From: CAVTWD01 sp963738325
GTDB lineage: Bacteria > Actinomycetota > Acidimicrobiia > Acidimicrobiales > Ilumatobacteraceae
NCBI GenBank assembly: GCA_963738325.1
Contig: CAVTWD010000001.1
Location: forward strand, 186,001 to 250,000
DNA length: 64,000 nucleotides
Direction of reading: 5' to 3'
The notes under the pieces were generated by a model. That model did no database searches. It was not told the origin of the DNA and saw only the letters and a list, made by a program, of their open reading frames with translations. Position 1 is the first letter of the stretch; each line of letters opens with the position of its first letter. A program made the translations under genes and the position numbers. This document shows positions 45,681 through 54,277 of this stretch, piece after piece.

Positions 45681-46061
45681 TCAGACAGATTCGACGGGCA
45701 AATTGGCTTGGACGGCGCCGGCGATGGCGCGGATGTGGGCCGCGTCGGACGTGATGATGGCGTCGCCGCGGCGGATGGCGCCTTCGACGACGGTGACGTC
45801 GACGATGTCGTCATGTGCAGCGCGCCCGGCCAACACGCCGACAGCCTTGGCTTGGCCGAACGTCAGGTTCTCGACGTCGCAGAGCGCGAGAAATCGTGAC
45901 AGGTTCGCCTGCCGACTTCCTCCCCGCCATGCTTCGGCGATTACTGGTGACGGCACGGTGGGTGTGACCTCCTCGGCGAGGAACCCGGCGTGCAGCGCCC
46001 ACATGGCGCGATCGTTGCGATCTGCCGCGATGAGGGCGCCGGTGTCGTAGGTGACGCCCAT
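45681..46061 (-). CDS. vapC: VapC-type PIN-domain toxin
   Basis: 126 residues from ATG 46061. MGVTYDTGALIAADRNDRAM (first Asp), SPVIAEAWRGGSRQANLSRF (Glu), AAHDDIVDVTVVEGAIRRGD then AIITSDAAHIRAIA (Asp pair). Complete PIN site. The antitoxin frame overlaps it by 121 bases. Located about 430 bases inside the right end of the island, a usual place for addiction modules that stabilise mobile DNA. Confidence 0.8.
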   Translation of the reverse strand: MGVTYDTGALIAADRNDRAMWALHAGFLAEEVTPTVPSPVIAEAWRGGSRQANLSRFLALCDVENLTFGQAKAVGVLAGRAAHDDIVDVTVVEGAIRRGDAIITSDAAHIRAIAGAVQANLPVESV

Positions 46062-46327
46062 GAGGACGCTTGGCGCTTGGCCGGTGTGCGTCGGCTGAGG
46101 ATGGCTCGGGCCCGGGCGAGCCCGTCAGCGAGCTCCTCAGGGGTGAGGGCGCCGTGCTGGCGTTCCCACTCGGCGATCCCGCGCCGTCCGGCGTCCAGAC
46201 GGAGTCGACGGTCCGCGGTGTCGGCGATCCAGGCACTCACCGTCGTGCCTTCGGCCGCGGCGGCCTGGTCGATCGCCGCGGCGAGGTCGGGTGGGAGGGA
46301 GATCGAACGCTTCTCGCGCTTCGCCAT
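45941..46327 (-). CDS. vapB: CopG/RHH-type antitoxin, unusually long overlap with vapC
   Basis: Start ATG 46327: MAKREKRSISLPPDLAAAID, AAAAEGTTVSAWIADTADRR, EWERQHGALTPEELADGLAR. An RHH N-terminus and a typical VapB C-terminal segment ending near ARAILSRRTPAKRQ. The frame does not stop before vapC but continues 121 bases into it as non-homologous residues, giving 128 residues. A lost stop codon or an indel near 46065 is likely. Confidence 0.65.
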   Translation of the reverse strand: MAKREKRSISLPPDLAAAIDQAAAAEGTTVSAWIADTADRRLRLDAGRRGIAEWERQHGALTPEELADGLARARAILSRRTPAKRQASSWASPTTPAPSSRQIATIAPCGRCTPGSSPRRSHPPCRHQ

Positions 46328-46358
46328 GACCTCACAGTAGTACAGGTGGTAGGACAGC

Positions 46359-46378
46359 TGTGCACAAGATGTACACAG
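46359..46378. repeat. Putative integrase arm-type site, right copy
   Basis: TGTGCACAAGATGTACACAG, one base different from 21811-21830, and followed by GGACTCG versus ACTCG. Position, 115 bases inside the right attachment site, mirrors the left copy 61 bases inside the left one. Confidence 0.5.
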
Positions 46379-46492
46379 GACTCGCCGATACGGGCCACGT
46401 CGGAATCGCACCCGACGCACGGCACCATCGCAGGCGCCCAGATAAGGCGGCACGTGGCGGACCACAGGGCACCACCCGGACGATCTCGACCA

Positions 46493-46546
46493 GGCTTAAA
46501 CCCCTCTGCTGGCGACAGCGTGTGGGTTCGACTCCCACCCCGGGCA
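46493..46546 (+). other. Right attachment site (attR): partial tRNA-Leu 3' half
   Basis: GGCTTAAACCCCTC, a different variable-arm segment, then GTGTGGGTTCGACTCCCACC and CCGGGCA. The 5' half of a tRNA is absent, so this is not a functional tRNA. Same orientation as the intact tRNA-Leu 24.8 kb to the left. Confidence 0.75.
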
Positions 46547-46608
46547 CATCCTGTGACCTGCGATTATGTGCGATCTCCTTGATCGACAACATCATCGAGG
46601 AGTGGCGT

Positions 46609-46637
46609 TAGTCGCGAAATAGTCGCGTATAGTCGCG
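46609..46637. repeat. Three helically phased TAGTCGCG repeats before integrase 2
   Basis: Copies start at 46609, 46620 and 46630, spaced 11 and 10 bases, about one DNA turn. They lie 28 bases upstream of the integrase-2 start. Arm sites for that integrase or a regulator's operator are the likely roles. Confidence 0.5.
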
Positions 46638-46664
46638 GCCACTGGACGCCGGAGGGAGGTGCAG

Positions 46665-47814
46665 ATGCGAGGCACGATCGAGCGCTACGGGAGCGGCTGG
46701 CGGTATCGCGTCGAGCTCGCCCGCGATCCGGCAACCGGCCGTCGTCGCTACACAACCAAAGGGGGCTTTCACACCGAGCGCGACGCCCGACGAGCGCTCA
46801 ACCGCCGTTCTCGTTTCCATCGACGACGGCATGCATGTGGCGCGCACGAAGATCGTCGCCTCCGACTACCTCACTGACTGGTTGGCTCGAGCCAGAGCCT
46901 GCCTGAAGCCGACGACCGCCGCCGGCTACGGCCACGCCGTCCAGACCCTCGCCCGAGCGTTCGGCGCAGTCCGAGTCCACGAGCTGACGCCCCTGATGAT
47001 CGAGGACCTCTAGAGCGAGCTCCTCGAGCGAGGTTTCGCGCCCAAGACCGTCCGGAACATCCACTCCGTCCTGCACCGGGCGCTGGCCGCCGAACGGCTC
47101 GGGCTCGTCGCTAGAAATCCTGCGCGCTCGGTGCGCGGGCCGTCGGTGTCGCGCAAGGAACGGGGAACGTGGTCGCCCGAACAGCTCAGCCAGTTTCTTG
47201 CGGCCACGGCGAGCGACCCGCTCCATGGAGTCTTCGTCCTGCTGGCCACAACCGGTATGCGCCGCGGTGAGGTCGTCGGGCTTCGCTGGGTCGACGTCGA
47301 CCTGGACCGCGGCGTGGCGTCGGTCGTGCACACGGTCACCACGGTCCACGGCCGCCCCGTCGAGTCGACGACCAAGACCGCCAAGAGCCGTCGACGCGTC
47401 TCCCTCGACGCGGCCAGCCTGGCGGTGTTGCGGGCCCACCGAGCGGCGCAGCGAAAGGAACGACTGCTGGTCGGAGGGGGCTGGATGGACCACGGACTCG
47501 TCTTCTGTCGGTACGACGGATCGCCCCTTCATCCCGACTTTGTCACTCGTCGCTTCCGAACGCTCGTCGAGCAGGCCGGCCTGCCAGGGATCAGGCTGCA
47601 CGACGTCCGACACACCTACGTGACCCTGGCCTTGCGAGCTGGCATACATCCGAAGGTGGTGTCCGAACGGCTCGGTCACGCCACCGTCGGGATCACCCTC
47701 GACCTCTACTCGCACGTCGCACCAAGCCTCGATCAGCAGGCCGCTGAAACCGTCGCCGGGCTGTTGCGGTTCGGGCCGCCGACACCTGGGCCGGCCATGA
47801 GTGTTGACTCATGA
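46665..47814 (+). pseudogene. Tyrosine recombinase (integrase 2), frameshift and amber stop
   Basis: Start ATG 46665 follows GGAGGGAGG. The arm domain reads MRGTIERYGSGWRYRVELAR; near 46805 a one-base slip leads to HVARTKIVASDYLTDWLARA and HELTPLMIEDL. Then a TAG at 47011-47013 stands where integrase 1 has Tyr (NLYSDLL). The catalytic domain beyond is well kept: TTGMRRGEVVGLRWVDVDL, TKTAKSRRRVSLD, LHDVRHTYVTLALRAG, SERLGHATVGITLDLYSHV. It is clearly homologous to integrase 1. Two independent lesions suggest a dead gene. Confidence 0.85.
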
Positions 47815-48293
47815 TGAGTGATAAGTAATAGCGGCGGTAGGGTGGGAGGTCGAAGTAACCGACGAGTTCGTCGTTTGGTGGCGCACATTGACCTCCGACC
47901 AGCAAGAAGCACTCACGGACCGTATCGCAATCATGGCCGTCGGGCCTCCGCCGACCCGTCCGAGTCCCGTCCAGGCGAGCCGACGCACGCGTCCACTCTG
48001 CGACTGTCGGGATGATCGCGGATATCGAGCACGTCGTGGTACATGTCGACCGCACCGTGCGGCCATATCGGGCACGGTGACATCGCCTCACTTCGGTCGG
48101 ATATCGCTCGGGCATCGAGCTCCTGGCGGGCGGGTTATACCGGATGCCTCCAAGCCGGCGGTCAGGGGCGTACGGGTTCGATTCGTTCCGTGTGTCGTTC
48201 GGGCCACTCTCGGAGTGCCTGATTGGCCCCTGTCGCGGTTTGCTCTGTCTCGGCAGAAACAGCTGGATTCGCCTGGTGGTCCCAACTGAACGG
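47815..48293. other. Gap, no gene seen
   Basis: No family recognised in any frame; starts with AT-richer DNA (TGATGAGTGATAAGTAATAG). Confidence 0.4.
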
Positions 48294-48890
48294 TCATATG
48301 GGCTCGCGGGGGTCGCGTCGCATCGGCCACATGGGCGGCGAGCTACCAGCCTGGATCATTCCAAGTTGGTCGAATCCGTGGCGCTCGTACAGCCGCTTGT
48401 TCTGCGAGCTCGTCGCCTCCAGGTAGGCGGGCAGTCGATCCCGGTCGCAGCGGTCGAGCCCGCGCCGCAGCAGCGCCGAGCCGAATCCCTGAGCCTGCCT
48501 GGTGACGTCGACACCGATAAGCGGCAGGTACCAGTGCGGCTCGGTGGGGTGGAAGTCGCCCATCTGGCCCATGAAGCCGAAGACCTCGTCCTGGTCGGCG
48601 GCCGGGACGGCCTCGGCCGTGAGCACGCCCAACGTCTCTTCGTCCGGGGCGACACCGGGTGGGAGCCACAGGGCCACAGCCGCGACGTCCTCGGTCGCAT
48701 CGGCGGTGCCGCTTGCGAACGCGGCTCCGCCGAATGCCCTCACGACCCTTGGCCAGTAGGTCAGGTAGAGATCGGCATAGCGAAAGACCCAACGCGCCAC
48801 AGGGTCGTCACTGAAGGCGATCGTGATGGTGGCGATGGCGCGATCTTCGTCGACGGCCGGTGAGACGTCGATCTGCTGTCGGGTCGCCAT
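48294..48890 (-). CDS. GNAT N-acetyltransferase
   Basis: 198 residues from ATG 48890. AIATITIAFSDDPVARWVFR, ALWLPPGVAPDEE, HWYLPLIGVDVTRQAQGFGS (acetyl-CoA loop QxxGFGS), AYLEATSSQNKRLYERHGFD. This matches the group of 190-210-residue actinobacterial GNATs with WLPPG and PHWYLxxxGV motifs. Substrate unknown; stand-alone. Confidence 0.85.
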   Translation of the reverse strand: MATRQQIDVSPAVDEDRAIATITIAFSDDPVARWVFRYADLYLTYWPRVVRAFGGAAFASGTADATEDVAAVALWLPPGVAPDEETLGVLTAEAVPAADQDEVFGFMGQMGDFHPTEPHWYLPLIGVDVTRQAQGFGSALLRRGLDRCDRDRLPAYLEATSSQNKRLYERHGFDQLGMIQAGSSPPMWPMRRDPREPI

Positions 48891-50018
48891 CGTCAGCTCC
48901 GAACCCGATCAGGACTGTCGGGTCCGCACGAGGCCAGTGAGTCCCCAAGTCGGCGCGGTCGATCGTAGCTGAGGCGTCGGGAGCGACACACCACTGTGGC
49001 CGGGCTGTCTCGATCGGTGCTGGTCCGATCGCGACTGAGCCGACCGGAACTGGTACACACCAACGCCTCCACAAGAACCTCGGGGTTCGTCGTCGTGGTC
49101 AACGTGTGGTTCTGACCCGAGCCCTGATCCCGCTGCCACCTCGCCCCGGGGTCAAGGGCCACCGATGGCGCCACCCTGGAACCGGTCATCGTGCTCGTGA
49201 CCAGCCAGGCGATGTCCCGCTCAACCTGCCGTTGTGAGCTGTTCCCCACCGCCCGATGACGGCACCGACGCCGATCATGATCCCAATCCTGGTGAGCAAC
49301 GCGGGCAGCTTGTTGGCGCCAATACCCACGCATCGCGATGCGAACCGACCGGGTGATCATGACGCCACCACCTCGATCGCCGAACCGAAGCGTGGTGGCT
49401 GGCCGTCGACGTACGCCTGGCGCTCATCACACCTCGTCGCCGTCCAGGAGGCGGACGACCCAGCCATCCAGCCCGTGCACCGCACAATCGACCCGTGAGC
49501 GCGACGCGTCGGCAGCCGGCCATGCGATAGCCGAGCGGGAAAGTGCCATCCAGCTCGCCCGTCGCCACTCGCGACAGGCGGTCGGTCACGCTCGGCATCG
49601 TAAGCACGCTATGCCTCTCGGCCATGGCACCGAGCGCATATCGGCCGAGAGCGCGCACCTCCGCATCGCTTGCCACGCATCCGAACGCGTGCTCCGGCGC
49701 GGGCGAAGAGCTCGCACGCGTCGCCCAGGCGACGAGTAGGAACATGACGTCCGGTCGCAGTGCAAGCGTTTCTGGGACGCTCACCACGCCGCCGACCGGC
49801 GGTCCCGGGTGGTTTGCACCTCACCCTTTTCAGTGTGCTCGCTGGAGTTGGCCGCCCGAGCACAGCACCTCCCGGTCCTGCGGGCTATCTGGGTTGGACG
49901 CGTGATGCAGGCCGATGTCATCGCCTCGCGTCTTGGCCGGGCCATGGCGCGTCGACCCACCGAGCCAGTTACGCGATCGCCGCATCTCCCAGACGTTGCC
50001 CAGCCACATCCTGGCCAA
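48891..50018. other. Long gap without a recognised gene
   Basis: A minus-strand frame from 49787 (MVSVPETLALRPDVMFLLVA...) looks briefly protein-like but loses character after about 75 residues. Nothing else is supported. Confidence 0.35.
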
Positions 50019-50545
50019 CTACTCCGCCAGCCACCCTCCCGCGGCGGGCGAACCGGCAGCCCTCCCCGTGGTCGGCCCGTCCGGGTCGCCGTGCTGCTCC
50101 CAGTAGGTGACGGTGCGGGCGAACGGCTCGAATCGCAGCAACGGGCCTTGTCCACCAGCTGTTGGTCGTCGCGGGCCAACGCCTCGGCGGTCTCGTCCCC
50201 CCGGCGCACCGTGGCGGTCGCCACGTGGGCGGCGCTGATCTCGCCCGACTGCCATGCCTCAACGCACACCAGCAGATGCTCGAGCTTGCGGGCCGGATCC
50301 ACCCGCCGGCGGGCGTCCCCGGCGGGCCGCGGCAGGCCCGACCTACGCCGCCACGGTGTCCTCACCCCACGAGCCCCCACCCTGGGTGCGGCCGAGCCGT
50401 CCCGTCGCCGTCGTCACCAAGCGAGCCAACTGGCTGCGCAGCGCGACGATCGAGTCGCCAGCGCCGAGCGCTTCCAGGCCCGGCCCACCAACCCGTCGAT
50501 CACCCCGGCCAACGCGGCAACGCCCAGACCCACCGTTGACACCCT
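50019..50545 (-). pseudogene. DUF222/13E12-type protein remnant
   Basis: Three frames give consecutive parts: ALRSQLARLVTTATGRLGRT (near 50430), then RKLEHLLVCVEAWQSGEISA with AHVATATVRRGDETAEALAR (near 50200-50290), then LRFEPFARTVTYWEQHGDPD (near 50100). The order and the motif ARDDQQLVDKAR...YWEQHADPDG are those of the actinobacterial DUF222 (REP13E12) family, normally followed by an HNH nuclease, which is missing. Multiple indels and 3' truncation. Confidence 0.6.
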
Positions 50546-50599
50546 CCCTGACAACGATCCCGGCCGGCTGAGGCCTGGGGCTCTCCGGGAGGCGCGATC

Positions 50600-51340
50600 T
50601 CAGGTCGTGGCGGCGGACATCAGCCCGACCTGGCGGAGAAGGGTAGCGAGATCCCAGTAGTCGTGGACGGCGCGGATCCTGTCCCCGCCGACCTCGAACA
50701 CCGTCGCACCGCGGACCGAAAACGCCTTCCCAGTCGCCGGCAGCCCCGGCAGATCGCCGTCGTGCGTGCCGGTCATCGTCCATTCGAAGGCAGCGGGCTG
50801 GGCATTCACGATCGGCCCGGTCAGCGTGAAGTGCAAGTCCGGGAACGCGCCATATGCGCCCTGGAAGAACCGCCGTGTCTCTGCTGCGCCGCGGTTGATC
50901 ACGCCGAAGGTGACGTCCTCGTACACGTGGTCGTCCGTGAGCAACTCGACCACGCGCTCGGGGTCGAAGCTGTTCCAGGCTTCCATCAATCGGTGGCCAA
51001 GCGCCGCCGTCTTGGCTGCACCGGCGTACTGGGTCTTTTCCTCGACGATGATGAGTCCGGTCTTGTCCATGTCCAGGAACTGCTTGGCGTCGTCGACGGC
51101 AGCTGCCATCTCCGGAGACTCGAGGGCTGCTTGCATCGCCTGGTCGCTCTCGAACCACAACTCGCCGACGCCGTCACAGACCGGCTCTCCGGGAGCAGAG
51201 ATGACGTGGTTCTGGACCCAGCCGACCAGGCCGGGGATCGTGCCGACGATCGAGGTGTGCTGCTCCCCCGCCCATTGTTCGGAGCACTCCTCCGGCGTGG
51301 TGTCGACCTTCCGTTGCACGACGAAAATCACCTTGGGCAT
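50600..51340 (-). CDS. EthD-like plus SnoaL-like fusion protein
   Basis: 246 residues. Residues 1-100 (MPKVIFVVQRKVDTTPEECS, GTIPGLVGWVQNHVISAPGE, LDMDKTGLIIVEEKTQY) form an EthD-type ferredoxin-like barrel; 110-245 (LMEAWNSFDPERVVELLTDD, ETRRFFQGAYGAFPDLHFTL, DGDLPGLPATGKAFSVRGAT, IRAVHDYWDLATLLRQVGLM) are a SnoaL/NTF2 ester-cyclase-like domain. The upstream in-frame ATG (51352) overlaps the ribosome site GGAGGTGG, so 51340 is the start. Divergent from the STAND-wHTH gene. Possibly a polyketide-type or aromatic catabolic enzyme. Confidence 0.75.
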   Translation of the reverse strand: MPKVIFVVQRKVDTTPEECSEQWAGEQHTSIVGTIPGLVGWVQNHVISAPGEPVCDGVGELWFESDQAMQAALESPEMAAAVDDAKQFLDMDKTGLIIVEEKTQYAGAAKTAALGHRLMEAWNSFDPERVVELLTDDHVYEDVTFGVINRGAAETRRFFQGAYGAFPDLHFTLTGPIVNAQPAAFEWTMTGTHDGDLPGLPATGKAFSVRGATVFEVGGDRIRAVHDYWDLATLLRQVGLMSAATT

Positions 51341-51540
51341 GGCCACCTCCACTGGGAACGCGAGGTCACTGATCGCTGACCGCTGCCTCCCGCCTCCGTG
51401 TCACTCGAGGCCACCATACGCCTGGCGTCTGCCGCCTGGATGAGGAGACGATGAGAAGTTCGTGAGGTCTCGGCCGCCACGTACGAGCAGGTGGCATAGC
51501 CTTGAGCCGGTACGTGGTGCGCTGGTCCGGGGAGGCAGTC

Positions 51541-53490
51541 GTGGGTGCAGCTCGGAAAGTGCGGGCCGATGGCCTCTTCGTGGGCCGCCGCGTCGAGTTG
51601 GAGCGTCTCGGGACACTGCTCACGGCCGGGGCCCCACGAGTGATGTTCGTGCATGGACTGGCCGGATCAGGTAAGTCCACGCTCCTGCACCGGTTCGCCA
51701 GGTGCACAGACCAGCAGGCCTGCGTCGTGACGCTGGACTGCCGGGCGGTCGAGCCGACCGAGCAGGGGTTCTTCTCGGCGCTCGCGTCAGCCACCGGCAC
51801 CAGTGCGCGCCTCGACGGTGCTCCGACCAGCGTCCGGATCGGTGCGCTTGGGGGCGTGGCCGGGCGCGTCGTGATCAGCCTCGACCAGTACGAGGTGTTC
51901 CGTCTGCTCGACACGTGGCTGCGGCAGGTGCTCGCGCCGTCTCTGCCGGACAACGTGCGGCTGCTCCTGTCCGGGCGGGAGCGGCCGCATCCGGCTTGGA
52001 GCCGGCTGCCGGCGGGGACGTTCGAGATGCTGCTGGTCGGGCGGCTGAGCCTGGACGAGAGCACCGAGCTGTTGCGGAAGGTGGGGGTCGCCGAGGCGAG
52101 CGTGCCACTGATCACCCGCTTCGCCGGCGGACACGCGCTGACCCTCATGCTCGCCGCCCTGGCCGCCAAGGAGGGGTCGCGGATACCAGTGCAGGATGTC
52201 ACGTTGGAACGCCTGCTCGACGAATTCACGCTTGCCTACCTCGATGACGTGGATGAAGAGACACGGAGTCTGGTCGAGGCGGCCGCGGTCGTCCGTCGGG
52301 TCTCGCGGCCGTTGATCGAAGCGATGCTGCCCGAAGTCGACCCGTGGAAGGGGTTCGAGCGCCTTCGCGAGCTGCCATTCGTGGATAGCACCAGGGAAGG
52401 CTTGGCGTTGCACGAGTCTCTTCAACAGGCCGTCGCGACACGATTGCGGGTCGCCGATCCGAGACGGCATCGGATCCTTCGCCAGCGGGCCTGGACGCAC
52501 CTGCGAGCCGAGCTGCGCCAGGCACCGAACGCCGACCTCTGGCGCCACACGGCCGACATGATCTACATGGTCGAGAACCCAGAGGTCCGGGAGGCCCATT
52601 TCCCGAGCGGGAGCCACCAGTTCGCCATCGAGCCCGCGGGCCCCGCCGACGCCGCACCCATCGACACGATAATCGCCGAACACGAGACGCCCGCAGCCGC
52701 AGCGTTGCTGCGGAGGTGGTGGGCGCGCTGGCCGGACGCCTTCCGCGTCGCCCGCGACCCGTACGGCGAGGTGGCGGGATTCATCATCATGACGAGTAGC
52801 GGGCGACACGATCCTCGCCAGTTCGCCGACGACCCGGTGGTCGCCAACTGGCTCGACCATCTGCGCTCCGACCCGATCCCTCCCACCCAGGAAGTCCTCC
52901 TGATCCGCCGGTGGCTGACTCGAGACGCCGGCGACGGACCGTGCCCCGCCCAGGCGGCGTGCTGGCGCGACCTCAAGCGGATGTACATGGAACTTCGGCC
53001 CAGCCTGCGCCGCAACTACTCCACGACCAACCACCCGGAGGTCTACGGGCCCGTCCTCGGCCCGCTCGGCGGTGGCGAAATCCCCGGTGGTGAGATCGAG
53101 CTCGACGGGCGCATCTACTACGGGGTGTACCTGGAGTTCGGACCGTCGTCGGTCGACGGCTGGCTCACCCGCATCGCCGCCGACGAACTCGGACTTCACG
53201 AGGATGATGTGCTCGACGTGCGCCAACGGCGACTGCTTGTCGGCGGCAAGCAGGTCGACCTGACCAAACTCGAGTTCGAACTGCTCAACTACCTCACCCA
53301 GCATGCAGGCGAAGCCGTCTCCCGCTACACCCTCCTCGCCGACGTCTGGGGATACGAGGCCAACGTCGGATCCAACGTCGTCGACGCGGTCGTGCACTCA
53401 CTTCGCAAGAAGCTCGGCGCCCGATCGGCGATGATCCAGACCGTACGCGGATTCGGCTACCGGTTCCACGACGGTAGTTCCAGGTGTTGA
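51541..53490 (+). CDS. STAND-type ATPase with GNAT-like middle and OmpR-type wHTH
   Basis: 649 residues from GTG 51541, with GGGGAGG just upstream. Residues 15-300: AAA/STAND ATPase, FVGRRVELERL entry, Walker A VMFVHGLAGSGKSTLLHRFA, Walker B-like VVISLDQYEVF, sensor LLLSGRERPHPAW, then winged-helix-like arm segments. Residues 355-430 (FAIEPAGPADAAPIDTIIAE, DPYGEVAGFIIMTS) resemble a GNAT domain. The last 100 residues are a Trans_reg_C: KQVDLTKLEFELLNYLTQHA, RYTLLADVWGYEANVGSNVV, DAVVHSLRKKLGARSAMIQT, VRGFGYRF. An ATP-driven transcription regulator of MalT/AfsR-like logic but unusual domain order. Divergent from the EthD/SnoaL gene, its likely target. Confidence 0.85.
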   Translation: MGAARKVRADGLFVGRRVELERLGTLLTAGAPRVMFVHGLAGSGKSTLLHRFARCTDQQACVVTLDCRAVEPTEQGFFSALASATGTSARLDGAPTSVRIGALGGVAGRVVISLDQYEVFRLLDTWLRQVLAPSLPDNVRLLLSGRERPHPAWSRLPAGTFEMLLVGRLSLDESTELLRKVGVAEASVPLITRFAGGHALTLMLAALAAKEGSRIPVQDVTLERLLDEFTLAYLDDVDEETRSLVEAAAVVRRVSRPLIEAMLPEVDPWKGFERLRELPFVDSTREGLALHESLQQAVATRLRVADPRRHRILRQRAWTHLRAELRQAPNADLWRHTADMIYMVENPEVREAHFPSGSHQFAIEPAGPADAAPIDTIIAEHETPAAAALLRRWWARWPDAFRVARDPYGEVAGFIIMTSSGRHDPRQFADDPVVANWLDHLRSDPIPPTQEVLLIRRWLTRDAGDGPCPAQAACWRDLKRMYMELRPSLRRNYSTTNHPEVYGPVLGPLGGGEIPGGEIELDGRIYYGVYLEFGPSSVDGWLTRIAADELGLHEDDVLDVRQRRLLVGGKQVDLTKLEFELLNYLTQHAGEAVSRYTLLADVWGYEANVGSNVVDAVVHSLRKKLGARSAMIQTVRGFGYRFHDGSSRC

Positions 53491-54277
53491 GTCCCCGCAG
53501 CGACGTCCTGGCGTCATTCCAGCCGGGGAAATGAGCCGGCGAGTCGGCCCGGTAAGTACGGCGGCTTCGGTCAGCCGATCACGAAGTTGAACTCCACCGC
53601 CGATTCCAGCGTCCAACTCAACTGACGCCGGGCTCGGTTCGTCAGCATGGTCTGCAGACTGCAAACGAGGTCGCTCGTCGTTCACGGGATCTCTCGCGCC
53701 GAGACCAGGACGCTGGTCCGGCGGTTTGAACACGTAGCCGGGTTTGTTGTGGACGGGATCGTCGCGATGGATCTCCGAAGTGTCCCCTACCGCGCGAGTC
53801 GACGGTCTCAGGAACTGAGCCGACGGATAGCCCGAGGTGCCGTTCTGGCATGCCCGATATCGCGCACGCCAGATGCACGGAGCGACGCGTTCCGGCCACT
53901 GCACTGTGGCCCTTCCCGGGCACTCCATAACACCACCAGGTCCCGACGATCGCGCTCGTCGCCTGCCACCGCCGCACGGCCGGGACGAGAAGCGCCCCCG
54001 AATCGAATCGGCGTGCGAGTTCACCAGCGCGTCGGCGATCTGTCGTGCCAGAACGGCGCACGCATCCGTCGATACGGGCGGTCCGGCGCAGTGAGCTCAG
54101 TCGACGCCGCCACTCCCGAGGGGATTCGGAGCGATCGCGGCAACAAGCGACCACACTCTCGGGCAGCCACAACTCACACGACGGCCGATCGCCCGTTGCT
54201 TGACTCGGACCAGATGGAACGGGCCGATACCGAGCGTCCTCGACGCGCATCTCGGGGACGAGAGGATCAGCCATGCT
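53491..54277. other. Gap, no gene seen
   Basis: Several long frames overlap on both strands, all arginine/serine-rich; none matches a family. Confidence 0.4.

Noticed and set aside
46493..46546. A second tRNA-Leu gene
   Set aside because: The 5' acceptor and D arm are missing and the anticodon stem has lost its 5' strand; only the 3' half is present, as expected for an attachment site copy.
49275..49787. A minus-strand ORF beginning MVSVPETLALRPD
   Set aside because: Only the first part looks protein-like; no start signal, no family, and the second half is arginine-rich.
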